From positions 12,986,001 to 13,050,000 of the forward strand of contig CM066990.1 in the NCBI GenBank assembly GCA_033977485.1: a stretch of 64,000 nucleotides of DNA. Reading direction: 5' to 3'. The position numbers and the translations under genes are program-made. Positions 1-12,359 of this stretch are shown in pieces (within the stretch, counting starts at the first letter, position 1; each line of letters starts with the position of its first letter). The notes beneath the pieces were generated by a model. That model saw only the letters and a list, made by a program, of their open reading frames with translations, did no database searches and was not told the DNA's origin. The DNA is from Hydrangea macrophylla. Its lineage: Eukaryota > Streptophyta > Magnoliopsida > Cornales > Hydrangeaceae.

Positions 1-1559
1 GAAGACCGCGGACAGCACTAGCACAAGTGACTATGGAAATGAGTTGTTTAAACACCTCCATATCGCCCATTCAGAATCGCTTTTGAGACCACTCAAGCCA
101 CAACCTGCTACACTACCAAGGTCAACCCTACTACAAGGAGCACATGAGATATTGACTTAACCCGAGGCGATGGAAGATGCAAGAATAGAACATACCTACA
201 ACAGATCGAATGACCTCATAGACTGCTGACATCGACCATGTTTAATCACAACGAACGACTCGCACTGCGAACATTAGTGAAGATAAGTATTGTATTCCAC
301 CTTCAAACCAATGATCAGATCGTATAGGGCCTTCCAAGAGAAGACACGTTTTGGGTTTACAACATCGATGTTCCATCAACACGCTAAAGAAATGCATCTC
401 TGACCCTGTGCACGTTATAAATTAAAACCATGTAAGGCTGAGTAATTATATTCATCTTTATGATTTAACTCCTTTTGAGTAAACCCACTATTTTCTACCA
501 TTGGTTGCGTTAGATCAATTATCCTTATGATGTCCTTTATTGTTTCACTAATTGACAATTATTCGTTGTCCTCTTTGATTTCACTTAACAAGATTTTGGA
601 TCATTCTGATCAGTGATAAATCCAATTGTGAATTCATTTGCTTTCTAATGCTATAAGTCACCTCTTTGGACTTATTACCATGAAAATCAATTTCAATAAT
701 TCATTTATAAACCAATCATTGTAAGTCATTTGGTCTTATGATCTGTTAAATTAATCTTTGTAAATCATTTGGACTGTCAACCGTTTGACCAACTTTCGCA
801 AGTGCGTATCCCTTGACATTATTGCAAAGGATCTATTTGTATTTTTTCACCTAAGGAACTCAAGCATATTGCACCCCTTTGTAAATTAGTCTTCATTTTC
901 TTTCATTTCACAAATTCTTTTTATTGTTAACCTTGACTTTTATCATTAAGGCTTCACCTAAATTATTGGCTCATGAGACAAGGAATTCTTATGTCCTACA
1001 TGGGAGGCCTTGCGCCTATAGTCATTGCATTACTATGATTGTCCTATAGTAATCATCTAATGGTTAGTCTTAGATACTCATTCTATACATTGTGATCCTA
1101 CAAGTGATTGATCATGTACCTCTTCGTTTCTAACTCAGTACATAATAAGTACTCATTTTGTTATGAATTCAACTCCTTACAAGTGAATTCAATCCTACTC
1201 CAATTACCAGTAACAACTTATATGATTGGTATTAATTAATGCATGGAGAAATTGCTTAACGACTTGTGTCATCACCTACGATGCCGAAACTCCACGATGA
1301 TTTCATGTTGACACGCAAAGGAACTCAATCACAATAACACGCTTAAAAGGATGCCACGACCCCTACAAGTTATAGAAGACAATCGTGAGACCAACTAGAC
1401 TTCTCAACCATCGCATCCAAAAGTTGAGAGGTAAGAATCTTACCCGATTAAAGATGCAGAAGAAACAAACCAGTATCATGAACAACTACTCGAATGTAGT
1501 CCACAATCATTGAGGAAAACTCTGGATACATCAAGAATCATCATAAGAGGCAAAGAAAC
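1..1559. other. Unassigned AT-rich sequence
   Basis: No convincing reading frame, RNA gene or intact repeat end was found here. The sequence is AT-rich with many stops in all frames. It could be decayed LTR or internal sequence of the Ty3 element that follows, because gag-like knuckles appear just downstream, but no LTR end or primer site could be identified. Two stretches near 385-425 and 1335-1375 share a loose resemblance (both read as AACACGCT...AAA...GA(T/C)...CC...GTTATA), too weak to call a repeat. Confidence 0.4.
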
Positions 1560-1760
1560 AATGAAAGAAAAGTTAATCAGACTGCTGTTCAGACACATCC
1601 AAAGCAACGTGATATCTGCGATAGCTGTGGAATATCTGGACATCACTCTAAAGAATGCAAAGCACTGAAATAGCCCACAAGTTGATAGCCGCAGTGCTTC
1701 AATCGTGGAAAGCCTGGACATATGCACAAAGATTGTCCAGAACGTGGAAATCAAAACATG
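1560..1760 (+). pseudogene. Decayed Ty3/gypsy gag with two zinc knuckles
   Basis: One frame shows a good retroviral-type CCHC knuckle at 1617-1658 (reading CDSCGISGHHSKEC, spacing C-X2-C-X4-H-X4-C). A second knuckle at 1695-1736, in the same frame, has its second Cys replaced by Arg. Stops lie between the two (TAG just after the first knuckle). Paired CCHC knuckles are typical of the nucleocapsid end of Ty3/gypsy gag. No start or upstream capsid could be followed. I take this to be part of element T, whose integrase tail lies at 2102-2384, but no protease, RT or RNase H lies between them, so the element is heavily deleted or rearranged. Confidence 0.6.
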
Positions 1761-2009
1761 GTTCCACCACAAAGAAGGTCCCAAAAGAGAGCTCGCAGAT
1801 CATCAAATTAATCCCAGCATTGGACAAGATGAAAGACCAAAGGTGCCATATTCAATGTCAGAACTTTAAATTTCACTTGGCATTGTTTTAGCAAAGAAGT
1901 TTGGACATTTGAAAGAATTTGTGAGAAGGTCTGATTAGTTAGCTAGTGGGAACCTCACAACCTTAAAATCTGAGATATGATTAGTACCTTATACTTTCTA
2001 AGACCTAGC

Positions 2010-2384
2010 AAACTCTAGATTTCGAGGACGAAATCCTCTGATAAGTTGGGTAGAGATATAGCACCTGAATTTCTCCAGAAATTCCGTGTAGGATATTAGA
2101 AATTAATGATGTTGCTACCAAGGTTGTCAGGTATTCATAATGCTTTTCACATCAGTATGTTGAAGGAGTATCATCAGGGAGTGACGTCACATGTAATTGA
2201 CTTCAAGGACATTGAGGCGAATAACAATGTGTCTTATACCGAGAGACCGATCAAGATTTTGGGTCGAGAAACCAAGAAGCTGAGGAACAAGGAGATCCCA
2301 TTGGTGAAAGTTCAATGGAATCATCATGATGAAAGAGAAGCTTCGTGGGAAATGGAGTCAGAGATGCGAGAGAAATATCTTTTC
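2010..2384 (+). pseudogene. Decayed Ty3 integrase C-terminus (element T)
   Basis: From 2102 the frame reads like the end of a Tekay/Del-type polyprotein: PRLSGIHNAFHISMLKEY is the usual LSGIHNVFHVSML motif, and VKVQWNHHDEREASWEMES is a chromodomain-like tail ending MREKYLF. The natural end continues after the LINE-1 insertion at 36892 (QYLF then a stop near 36915). Upstream, 2018-2035 carries the purine-rich 'tttcgaggacgaaatcc' word that normally lies just before a 3' LTR, and the TAGCACCTG at about 2061 resembles the LTR start at 36968. So an LTR-edge relic sits before the integrase tail, which implies a rearrangement. A TAG interrupts the frame near 2098. Confidence 0.65.
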
Positions 2385-2412
2385 GAAAAAGCAAAAAATG
2401 ACTAGAGAGAGA

Positions 2413-2564
2413 AGCTCCCACCTCTCTCTAGAATTTGGTTAATCTTGTCTTTCTTCATCCTCAACATCATCTATTCTCTCTCTCTCTCTCCCCTCTCCTT
2501 TTTCTCATTTCAGTCATTCTATGGAGAAGCACAAAGCAGTTCGAGCTCCCACCTCTCTCTAGAA
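2413..2564 (+). repeat. 21-bp direct duplication in LINE-1 leader and ORF1 start
   Basis: The 21-bp word beginning AGCTCCCACCTCTCTC occurs at 2413-2433 in the 5' leader and again at 2544-2564, eight codons after the ORF1 start. The second copy introduces the TAG at 2560-2562 and displaces the normal N-terminus. It looks like a template-switch or slippage product made during reverse transcription or later repair. Confidence 0.8.
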
Positions 2565-5297
2565 ATATCAGGCTGTTAGAGGTCTCAATAGTGCTAAACC
2601 AGTTTTAAGTTCTTCTACTAGAGATGTGGATACTAGTTCTACCAAATCTGAAGCTAAGAATCATGTTGATTCCTTGGTTAATGAGAAGTCTAAAGTTGGT
2701 CTTCTGGTACAAATTTCATCATTTCAAACCCCTCTTGTACTGAGGTGTATGCCTTAAATGATGAAGGAGTTCATAAGTTTATTGCTGGCAAAGATTCTAC
2801 CTCAAATATTACATCTTCAGAGTCTATAGTTTTGAAGAACAGTAATCAATCCCAAAACAATCTCAAGGAGAGTTCATCTGGTTTGAAAGGGACTTTTAAT
2901 GTTACTGATTTGCTTAAATCTGCCCCAAGGGATATTGTTTATGAAGATGAGTCTCTTGAGATTCCAGAAGATTGGGAAGAGATCACTGCAAATAAGGCTC
3001 AGTTAGATGTTGAAGAAGGGGAGGTGGTTGTTAGTGAGGACGATGAACAACCGGATCATGAGTACCATAATAGTTTGCTTAAAGATTCAAATGAATACTT
3101 GAGGAAAAATCTCAAGGTAGCCCAAGCACAGATTCAACAATTGCTGAATGAGAAGGAAAACCTCAAAGCTATGCAAGGTTCAAGTCCTGGGTCAAGGAGT
3201 GGGAGTAGCATTGGGAGAACTCCTTACAAATATTGAGGGAAAAGAGGGGGGTTTAGATCTGGCCATGATTGGAGGAAACATCAATTTAAGCCCTTTGACA
3301 TTTGTGGTACTGATGGAAGCTCTAGTGATGATCAACATGGGAATGGAGAGAGGAAAATGTGGAAAGCTATTCATGTTAAAAATCCAAACGCTGGTGTGCT
3401 TGATACCCCCTATGCTGGGGCTATTGATTCCAATCAAAAGGATCTATCTCCTAAGTTAGGATACCAATCCGAGCCTCTTGTCTCTTATGGTAGTCCTAAA
3501 ACCTCAAGTGGGTTTGTTCATTCTTCAAAATCTGTTGAAGATAAAAAAATTTCACTTTTTGATCCTAAAAACAGACTTGTTGATTCAACCAAAATGTTTT
3601 CTTCGAATGGGGCCCACTGTCCACCCAATGTAGAGTCTAACGGCTATATGAATGAGCACATGGGCACACCTGCTGCTCCCCTAAATCCTGGCGCATTGTT
3701 TAAGCCCCAAATGCCTTTGGCGAGTGCTGCCCACGCCCATGAGATGTCAACCACTTTGGCGCATAAAAATATTGATAATTTACTGAGGCCAGCTAATTCA
3801 TCAGCTAGTCATGGCACCCACTCGCAAAAAGTTGGTACCCATCACATGGGTGCACCTGCTTTAACCTTAAATTCTGGCGGTTTGCCTCCTTCACCAAATC
3901 AACTTGCTGCTCTATGTGAAGAGCAGCCCACATTATTGACTAAAGGCAGTGGAGCCTCCGTAATTACCCCTTTGCCCTCTCAGGAAAATGTTTCTCCAAG
4001 AAAGCATAGTTGGTCTTCCCTTGTTACCAAGAATACCCCTATCGGTTTTTCAGTTAAATATATAAAACCAAATGACTTTACTAATCGACATTCTGTTTCA
4101 GTGCCTAAGGAAATAATTAAGAAAGGTAGCAGAAGTTGGGAGAATACCTTGGTTGGGTACTTCATAGGGAGGAAAATTTCCTACACTTATATCAGGGATA
4201 CAACAGCAAAGATGTGGTCCAAGATGGGGCTAATTGACATGTTGGCAACAGGATCTGGTTACTATTTTTTCAAGTTCCAGAGCAGGGAGGAGAGTGCAGC
4301 TGTGTTGGAAGGGGGTCCGTGGCACATTGCGGGACAACCCATACTCCTAAAAAATTGGGAAGCAGGGCTTGAATTAACTAAAGATGCTCTTTTTACTATT
4401 CCTATCTGGGTTCACATATATGGCATCCCTCTTGAGTACTGGAACTCTGATGGTATGAGCTACATAGCAAGTTCGATAGGAAAACCTCTTCATGTCGATA
4501 AGATGACTGCTACTTGCAGAAGGATATCTTATGCTCGTATATGCATAGAAGTCAGTGCTGAGAATGAACTGTTGAAAACGCTGGAAGTTGGAAGTGATGA
4601 TCCTAATTAGGAAAAAGTGACCCTACGTGTGGAATACCAATGGAACCCAGTACGTTGTGAGAAGTGCAAAAAGTTTGGACATGATTGTGTGAAGCTTCTC
4701 AAACCTCAAAACTCTACTAACTCAACTCCTAAGGATAAAACCTCTCAAGAAGAGGGAGGTTGGCTTAAACAAGGCAAGGGGAAGAATGTTAGGGAGACTG
4801 AGGGTCCTATACCTATGTCCAAAGATGGAGATAAGCCTTCTCTTGGGGAGTATTCAAACTCTAAGGAGCCACAAGACATTTGTGAGAGTCTCAGTGATCC
4901 TACTAAGGATATAAATACCACGATTGTGGATAGAATTCACCACACTGTTATTGGAAAAAACCGAGAGACCATTGTGGGAAATAATCAATTTTCCATGCTT
5001 CAAGAGTCTTTTACTGAAGGGGAAACTAGAGCTCAGCAACATAGCACGGCTATATCCATTACAGGGGATAAGGAGACTGGGGATAATAGAAGTTCTCAGG
5101 ATGCAGTAGCAACAGAAAGCGGTAAGGGCAATGAAAAGGAGCATAAAGTAAAACAAGGAGAATCCTCTTCGACAAAAGTCTCTTTAGGGGAATCATCCCT
5201 CAGCTCTCCTGCCAGGACCACTCAATCTATTGGCCAAAATAAGAAGAACAGGAATAGTTCTTCAGGTAAGAAACGACACCCCTTCAAACGTACTTAA
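2521..5297 (+). pseudogene. LINE-1 ORF1 (DUF4283/CCHC nucleic-acid-binding protein), broken
   Basis: ORF1 proteins of plant L1 LINEs bind element RNA and form the RNP with ORF2. The ATG at 2521 (MEKHKAVR) resembles the LINE-C start MDKHKAIR but hits TAG at 2560 inside a 21-bp duplication. Coding resemblance resumes downstream, with a frameshift near 2700, then continues in one frame from 2745 to 5297 with two in-frame stops (TGA 3234-3236, TAG 4608-4610). Along this frame lie an acidic stretch, a coiled-coil-like segment (about 3085-3175), a DUF4283-like domain (about 4140-4590) and a short knuckle CEKCKKFGHDC (about 4654-4686). The C-terminus is the basic family tail SSSGKKRHPFKRT. The stop at 5295-5297 shares its last A with the ORF2 ATG. 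Confidence 0.85.
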
Positions 5298-7841
5298 TGT
5301 TAGTTAGCTTTTGGAACATTAGAGGGCTAATTATGCCCCTCAAACAAAAAGAAATTGAAAATTTTGTTTTTGAAAATAAAATTGATGTTTTGGGTATGCT
5401 TGAAACAAAGGTAAGAATGCCTAACCAAGATAAGATTCAAAAGAATTTTCTCCGCAATTGGAAGTTTATAACTAATAGCAATCCTCAAGGTGTGGATAGA
5501 ATTTGGATTGGATGGAATCCAAACAAAGTGATCTTGACACATTTAAAAAGCTCTTGTCAAGTTATGCATGTTTTTATTGAAAATTTGGACCACTCTGTAG
5601 GCTTTGAGGCTTCTTTCGTTTATGCTTTCAACACTGTGCAAGAAAGGAGGAGTCTTTGGGCTGATTTATGTCTTATCTCTGGCTCCCTTAGGTCTCGTCC
5701 TTGGATAGCCCTCGGAGATTTCAATACGGTATTAAACCCTTTTGAAATATTTGGGGGAAATCCGGATAGAGACCAAGGGGCAGAGGAATTTAACACTTTT
5801 GTGAATGCCACTTGCCTTGTAGATCTTCGTTATACAGGTGTTTTCTTCTCTTGGAGTCGGAATACTTCTACTCAATTCATTAAGAAAAAACTGGACCGAG
5901 CTATGGTCAACCAAAATTGGCTCGGCAGATACTCCACTGCCCATGCTAACTTCCTCCCAGCTGGTATTTCTGACCATTCTCCTGTTCTTATCACAGTTGA
6001 TACTAATCAAAGGAAAAAAGGGCTTCCCTTTAAGTTTTATAATTTTTGGACCTCTTTGGATAGATTTGCTGAAACTGTTGCTAATTCGTGGTCCCATAAT
6101 GTTGAAGGCAATTTTCAATATCAAATATGTCACAAGCTTAGGAATCTTAAAGTCGATCTTAAAAATTTTGTTAAAAGTTCCTTTGGCCGTGAAAATATGA
6201 GAGCGAAAGAAGCTAGAGAGGATCTTCAGCGGTGTCAAAGCCTCCTTGATGATAACCCCCATGATTTAACTCTCCGTCGTCAAGAGAGTTATTTAATGGG
6301 GACTTTCTTGGAGGCCATCAGGGTGGAGGAAGAGGTTATAAGACAAAAATCAAGAGTTCAGTGGCTTGAGGCAGGTGATAGGAATTCTGCCTATTTCCAT
6401 CAATTTGTTAAGAACCGTCGTAATAGGAAACACATTGTGTCCCTTGAACTCCCTGATGGAAGTTATACTGATAGTGCAGAGGAAGCAAAAATTGAAGCTA
6501 TAAGGTATTTTAAAACTCTTTTGGGTGCCCCTGCGTCTAATTCCTACCCTGGGGCCTCTTTGCTTAGAAATTTTATTCACAAACGGATCCCTGAGGAGTC
6601 TATCATAAGTATGGGCTGTATTCCTACTAATGAAGAAATAAAAAATGCTGTGTTCAGTATCCATAGTAATAAGGCTCCTGGCCCAGATGGATTTAATGCT
6701 CATTTTTTCAAAGAAACTTGGAACTCTACTGGTACTTTAGTTACTCTTGCCATAAAAGAATTTTTTATTACCGGAGAGCTTTTAAAAGAATCCAATGCTA
6801 CCATCATTGCCTTAATCCCTAAAATTCCTAATCCTTCTAAGATGGGTGACTTTAGGCCGATCTCTTGTTGCAACACTATCTACAAATGTTTTTCCAAAAT
6901 CATATCTAAGCGTATCCAAACTATTCTCCCCGACCTTATTGATGATGCTCAGACGCCTTTGTTAAAGGTCGGAAAATAAGTGACAACGTTCTCTTAGCCC
7001 AAGATCTCATGAGGGATTATCATAAAGCTTCTGGACACCCTCGGGTGGCAGCGAAAGTTGACCTCATGAAAGCCTATGATAATGTTAGTTGGAAATTTTT
7101 ATTTGATTTGCTTGATGTGCTTGGCTTTCCTACTAAAATGCAAATGTGGATTAAGGCTTGTGTGACCACTCCTAGATACTCTATAAATTTTAATGGTGAG
7201 TCCATTGGGTACTTTGAAGGGGCAAGGGGTTTAAGACAAGGTGATCCTATGTCCCCCTATTTGTTTGTTATTATTATGGATACCTTGAGCCAATTGATAA
7301 AATATAATATCCACAGGTCCTCTTGTTTCAAGTACCATTGGAAATGTGAGAAAATTAAAATTTCACACTTGTGTTTTGCTGATGACCTTTTGTTACTATT
7401 TTATGGTAACCTTGAGTCATCTCAACTTATGAAAGACACGCTTAACCAATTTTACGATCTCACAAGATTAAAAGCTAATACTAGCAAGAGTTGCATGTTT
7501 ATGTCCGGTGTTGGTGAGGATGATTCCATCTCTATATGTCGCATTATGCAATTTCCTCTCGGGTCCCTTCCCCTGAAATACCTTGGGATTCCTCTTATCA
7601 CGTCTAGACTAAAGAAGAGGGATTGTGATGACCTTGTTAATAAGATCAGTTCTAGAATTACTTCCTGGAGAATGACAACAGAATGGAATCTGATCTTCAT
7701 ACTCACCTAAAGAGACTTTTATGAAGAAACAACACACAATTCTGATACTCTCGGCCAAGGGAGGGAGAAAGATGCTCCTCCTTCTCTCTAAGGTTTTCTT
7801 GTGATTTTCTTACATTCAAGTTTGGTTTCCTCTTGTTTTGA

Positions 7842-10449
7842 TTGAGAATGGGATCAAATAAGAAGAAAAGAAATCAAATAGCTGGTCAGGGAAAAAATGG
7901 ATCTCCATCATCCAAATTAATCTCCAAGCAGCAAAGTCCCCAAGATTCTCTGGTTAAGAGGGCTATTGAAGAGTGCAACTCCAAGAACACTAAATCTATT
8001 AGCCAATCTTTTCTTTCCCCTGAACTGCAGAGCAAATTTCTGCTCAAAGGAGATGGGTCTGTTCAGGTGAGAGATGGGCATACCATTAGTGATACCCAAT
8101 CTAAAGGGGTGGTAAATGTTCTATATGCAGCTAAGTCTGAGAATGGGTTCCCTCCCATCATGGTTAGTTCCCCCAACTCTGCTGATATCTTAAAGAAGGA
8201 TACTAAAACATTGAATGTTAGTCCCCATCAAGAGATGCAAGATATGCAAGGATTTTCTAACTCTCCTAAGTGTCACTCCCACGGGTTCTCTGATGAGGAA
8301 ATTGAGCTACATGAAGATTGGGAGGTTGCTCACTATAATCTAAATGACTATGAGGAGGGGAGATCTGTTCAAGCTCTCTCTTTCAAATCCCTTCAAGATT
8401 CCAATGAGATCCTCAAAAGAAAGAAGCAAGCTTCTAGTAAGGGAGAGATTGAGAGTGTTGATAATACTATCCATAGTGTTATACAGCAATGCCAAGTGTC
8501 AAATAGTATTTTCGGGTCCATTGAAGAAGGTAAATCTGTTTTGAAGACCCTCACTAATGAGGAAGCTGATAATTTATCCAAGAACACTATTCATATTCAT
8601 GGAGAAGTCACACAGGGTACAGAGTTTGATCCAAAAAGTCCTCCTTTTTCTCATAATGAATTGTTTACCGCAAGTACCAATCACGCGCCCACTCAAGCTG
8701 CACCTAACGGTCAAAAAGAGCCTGTCCTTTTGCATAAAGTTGAACCACACCATGTGCTTGTCAGCACAAATTCCCTATTTCCCGGCGATGTGTCCCCCAC
8801 TAGTTTGAATGTTGTGCATAAGGGTGACTTGGTTACCGCCAGCACACCTCAGTCCAACGTCTCGGTGCCATTTCAACCAAATAGGCCTATCATAGTGGAT
8901 GAAATGTCTAAGGGCATTAAGGTCATTGAGCATGTTAGTCCAATGGGGTCAAAGCAGCCAGCTGCCCATCCGGACCTCAACGGTCATATTCTGTCAGCTA
9001 AAATCTCAAGTGTAGCAGAGAGTAGTCATGGGGGGTAACTTTACCACAATACCTGGCGAGTTGTTCCCCACGCCTAGTAATGACCAGAAGTTACCCATTG
9101 ACCCTTCAAAGCTAAATAAGCACGCTACTAACTCTCCTCCTAGCTGGGCTTCCCTAGTTAAAGCTAAAGGTAACCCAGGATTTAAACTGAATTACATTAA
9201 ACCGAAAAATGGGCCAGAAGAAAAGATGTTTATATTGCCCAAGTCAGTAGCTACTGAGGGAAGTAAAGCCTGGGATAATACCTTATTGGGATATTTTATA
9301 GGGAAAAGACTCCCTTACTCCCTGGTTAAATCAGCCACTACTAGATTATGGTCCAAATATGGTCTCAATGACATGCTTGCCGATTCTGGTTATTTTTACT
9401 TCAAATTTAACAATAAAGTGTGAAGCTGTTTTGGAGGGAGGTCCATGGCACATTGCAGGGCAACCCATTTTGTTAAAAAAATGGCATACCAGCCTTAGGC
9501 TCACTAAGGAAGCTCCCCCTACTGTTCCTCTATGGGTTCATATCTACAATATCCCCCTTGAATATTGGAATGTTGAGGGCTTGAGCCACATAGCAAGCAT
9601 CATTGGGAAGCCTCTACATGTTGATAATCTAACTGCCACATGTAGAAGAATTTCGTATGCTAGAATCTGTATAGAGGTGAGTGCTGAAGAAATTATTTTG
9701 TGATTCAGACTGAAGACCCTATCAGTGGGGAGCTTGAACACATCACTCTTAATGTTGAGTACCAATGGACTCCTATTCGTTGTGCCAAATGTAAAAAGTT
9801 TGGGCATAACTGTGCTAAACCTATTACTACTCATAAAGTTCTTCAACAAGTCCCCTCTGGTGCCAAAACTCAAGGAGAAGGCACTTGGATGGTACAAGGT
9901 AAAGGGAAAAGAGTTCATATTGAAGACTCATCTGCTGATGCTTCAATTTCTGAAACAAATAAGGAAAACTTGTCAAATAAGGAAGCTGGCAACTCAAAGG
10001 CTGAGGATCTCCAAGTGGTTATTGTCCCTCCCACACCCCATCACAGTACAATAACGTCTCCCTCCATCCCCATTGCTGAAGGTATTCCTCAGAAGAACCA
10101 ATTCTCAGAACTGGATGATATGAATGATGATATTGAGGTTCTAGAACCCAAGTTGAAGGAAAATTCTAATGTAGATCAACCTGAGGACATTCTGGATGCC
10201 AAAGTTTTCCATCCCCAACATATTGCTATGGTGCAGCTCCCTTCCTCTCCAAAACATCCACACCCACAAGCTCTTGAAAATAAGATGAGGGATGCTAGCC
10301 CACCTGAGGAGAACCAATCACAGTTGGAACTCAGTCAGGATGGCAGAGCCACAGAATTTGGTAAGAATATGAATAAGAATAAGAAGGACTCGCTAGCAAG
10401 CTCCTCAGGTAAGTACCACCAACCCCCCCCCCCCCCCCAAAGTTTTTAA
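7842..10449 (+). pseudogene. LINE-B ORF1 (DUF4283/CCHC protein), frameshifted
   Basis: The start MGSNKKKRNQ at 7842 is shared with LINE-A. The frame is open to about 9030, shifts at a run of six G (near 9029-9034), shifts again near 9417 inside the DUF4283-like domain, and a third time near 9700. The last part (about 9700-10449) carries the knuckle CAKCKKFGHNC and ends SSSGKYHQ followed by a poly-Pro stretch encoded by a run of C (about 10423-10438). That run is not seen in the other copies and probably arose by slippage. The stop overlaps the ORF2 ATG as TAATG at 10447-10451. The role is as for the other ORF1 proteins: RNA binding and RNP assembly. Confidence 0.85.
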
Positions 10450-11309
10450 TGATTATTAGTTGTTGGAATATTAGGGGCTTAAATCAGCCCACCAAACAAT
10501 CTGAAGTTGCCAAATTTATCTATGAGCACAACATTGATGTGCTGGGGTTAATTGAAACTAAGGTTAGACAAGTAAATGAAGATTTTACTAAGAAAAATTG
10601 TTTTAACCAATGGGATTTTGTCACCAATAGCAACCCCAATTCTGTTGGTAGAATCTGGATTGGATGGAATTCTAATAGAGTTAATCTTACTATTTTAAAA
10701 TCTTCTCCTCAAATTATTCATGTTAGAATAGAAAAGGATGACATGTCCCAAGTTTGTGAAGTCTCTTTTGTGTATGGTCACAATACTAGGCAAGGGAGAG
10801 TGGAATTATGGACTGATCTTAAGTCCATTTCTAGAAGCACCCAGTCAACTAATTATATGGTCTTAGGTGATTTTAATGTGACTATGTGCCCTGAGGAAAT
10901 CTCAGAAGCCAACCATGGCTGGAATAGTGATATGAGGGATTTTAAAAATACCATTAATCAGTGCTGTTTAGTGGATCTCAGGTACAGTGGAGAATTTTTC
11001 ACTTGGTGTAATAGAAGATATGGTAGAGATGATTTTACTCAAAGAAAACTTGACAGAGCTTTGGTTAATCAAACATGGACTGATAATTTCACTGAATCTT
11101 ATGCTCATTTCCATGTCCCAGGTATTTCTGATCACTCTCCTATTATTGCTCATATTGATAAAAGTCATAATAGGAAAGGTAGGGCTTTCAAGTTCTACAA
11201 TTATTGGACCAAATTAGACCACTATACGGAAGTTGTTAAAACTGCTTGGGACCACCCTGTAGAGGGGACAGCCCAGTTCCAAGTTTGCCATAAGCTTAGA
11301 AACCTTAAA

Positions 11310-11943
11310 TGATGAGAACATGGCGGCTAGCACAAGGTGGAATGCGGATCCGAACCACGTACCAATTGGTCCAGTTACAAGGGCGCGAGCAAAGCGGTTC
11401 AAGGACAATCTCAATGGGTTGGTTCAACAAATTTGGTTTGAAACTAATCTGAGTGGCCCAAAGGAGGATACTAGTGATCCACAAGGTTGGGTGTCCATGA
11501 TTCAAGCTCTAGAATAAATTATAGGCTTGCATGCCAACTTAGGGATTTTTTATATTCATTAGTTTCCTTTTATTTTAGTTTTGGGGTGAATTATATTGGA
11601 CCATAATATTTCGTAGGCTTAAAAGGGCCCAACTTTAAGCCTCAGCTATTTAAACAGTTTTAGGGTTTGTAATATTCATTTTTGATCATTAATAATATTG
11701 TGAGAGTTTTCTCTTTGGTTCTTTGAAGAACTATTCGAACTTATCAGATTTACTCTGTGGCGTTCATACCTGGACTTATCAATCGAGTTTTCCATCCTTG
11801 ATTGTGGCGTCTTCGTCCTTTATACCAAGGTTCGCATCTGTTATAGGTGTTGGGTCGTGGTTTCCATTGAATCTGATAGTAGAACGATCCGAGACATTAA
11901 TCGTGTTACGGGTTTCGTCACATTATTGGCGGGGTTCGTATCA
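11310..11943 (+). repeat. Gypsy-1 5' LTR
   Basis: This 634-bp LTR has TGAT...ATCA termini. It begins with the sequence that, in the 3' copy, encodes the last residues of pol (from [12 protein letters not shown] to the TAG-free TAA at about 11515-11517), so the U3 carries an untranslated copy of the pol tail. A TATA-like TATTTAAA lies at 11647-11654. The first bases also give LINE-B ORF2 its in-frame TGA (11310-11312). Confidence 0.95.
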
Positions 11944-11945
11944 GT

Positions 11946-11957
11946 TGGTATCAGAGC
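11946..11957 (+). promoter_or_regulatory. Gypsy-1 primer-binding site (initiator tRNA-Met type)
   Basis: TGGTATCAGAGC lies two bases after the 5' LTR. It is the usual plant PBS complementary to the 3' end of initiator tRNA-Met and sets minus-strand DNA priming. Confidence 0.9.
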
Positions 11958-12328
11958 ACAGTTCTAGTCTCAGGTTTATCATATCTTTTTCGTTTCTGTT
12001 CTTATTCGTTTTTGTTTCTGTTCGTTTTCTTATTCGTTCTCGTTTCTGAACCGTATAAAAAAAAAATAGGGGTGTTCGATTACGATCTGGAATTTCGTGT
12101 TTAGGGTTTGCGAATCTGATCTGTGATTTGCTCTTGTTACTTCGTGTTTGTTCATTCTCGTGATCGTTGTTATTGTGGTTTTTTTTCCTTCTCGAGAATT
12201 AGGGTTTCTGAATCAGATACGTGGACTGTGAAGTCTGCCTGATTATTCAAAAAAAAAAAAAAGAGAGAAAAAAAAAAAAAAAAAAAAAGAGAAGAAAAGA
12301 AAAGAAGAAAAGAGATCGGTAAGACGCC

Positions 12329-12359
<31 letters not shown>

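Noticed and set aside
1476..1784. 102-aa minus-strand open frame over the gag knuckles
   Set aside because: The opposite strand encodes recognisable zinc knuckles, so this is a shadow.
10423..10438. Poly-C run in LINE-B considered as a functional element
   Set aside because: It is absent from the same place in the other LINE copies and is best explained by slippage.
11320..11517. 66-codon open frame at the start of the Gypsy-1 5' LTR
   Set aside because: It is the LTR copy of the pol tail, upstream of the LTR TATA-like box, so it is not expected to be transcribed from this element.
11946..11957. tRNA-like sequence considered as a tRNA gene
   Set aside because: Only the complement of the tRNA-Met 3' end is present, directly next to an LTR. 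It is a primer-binding site.
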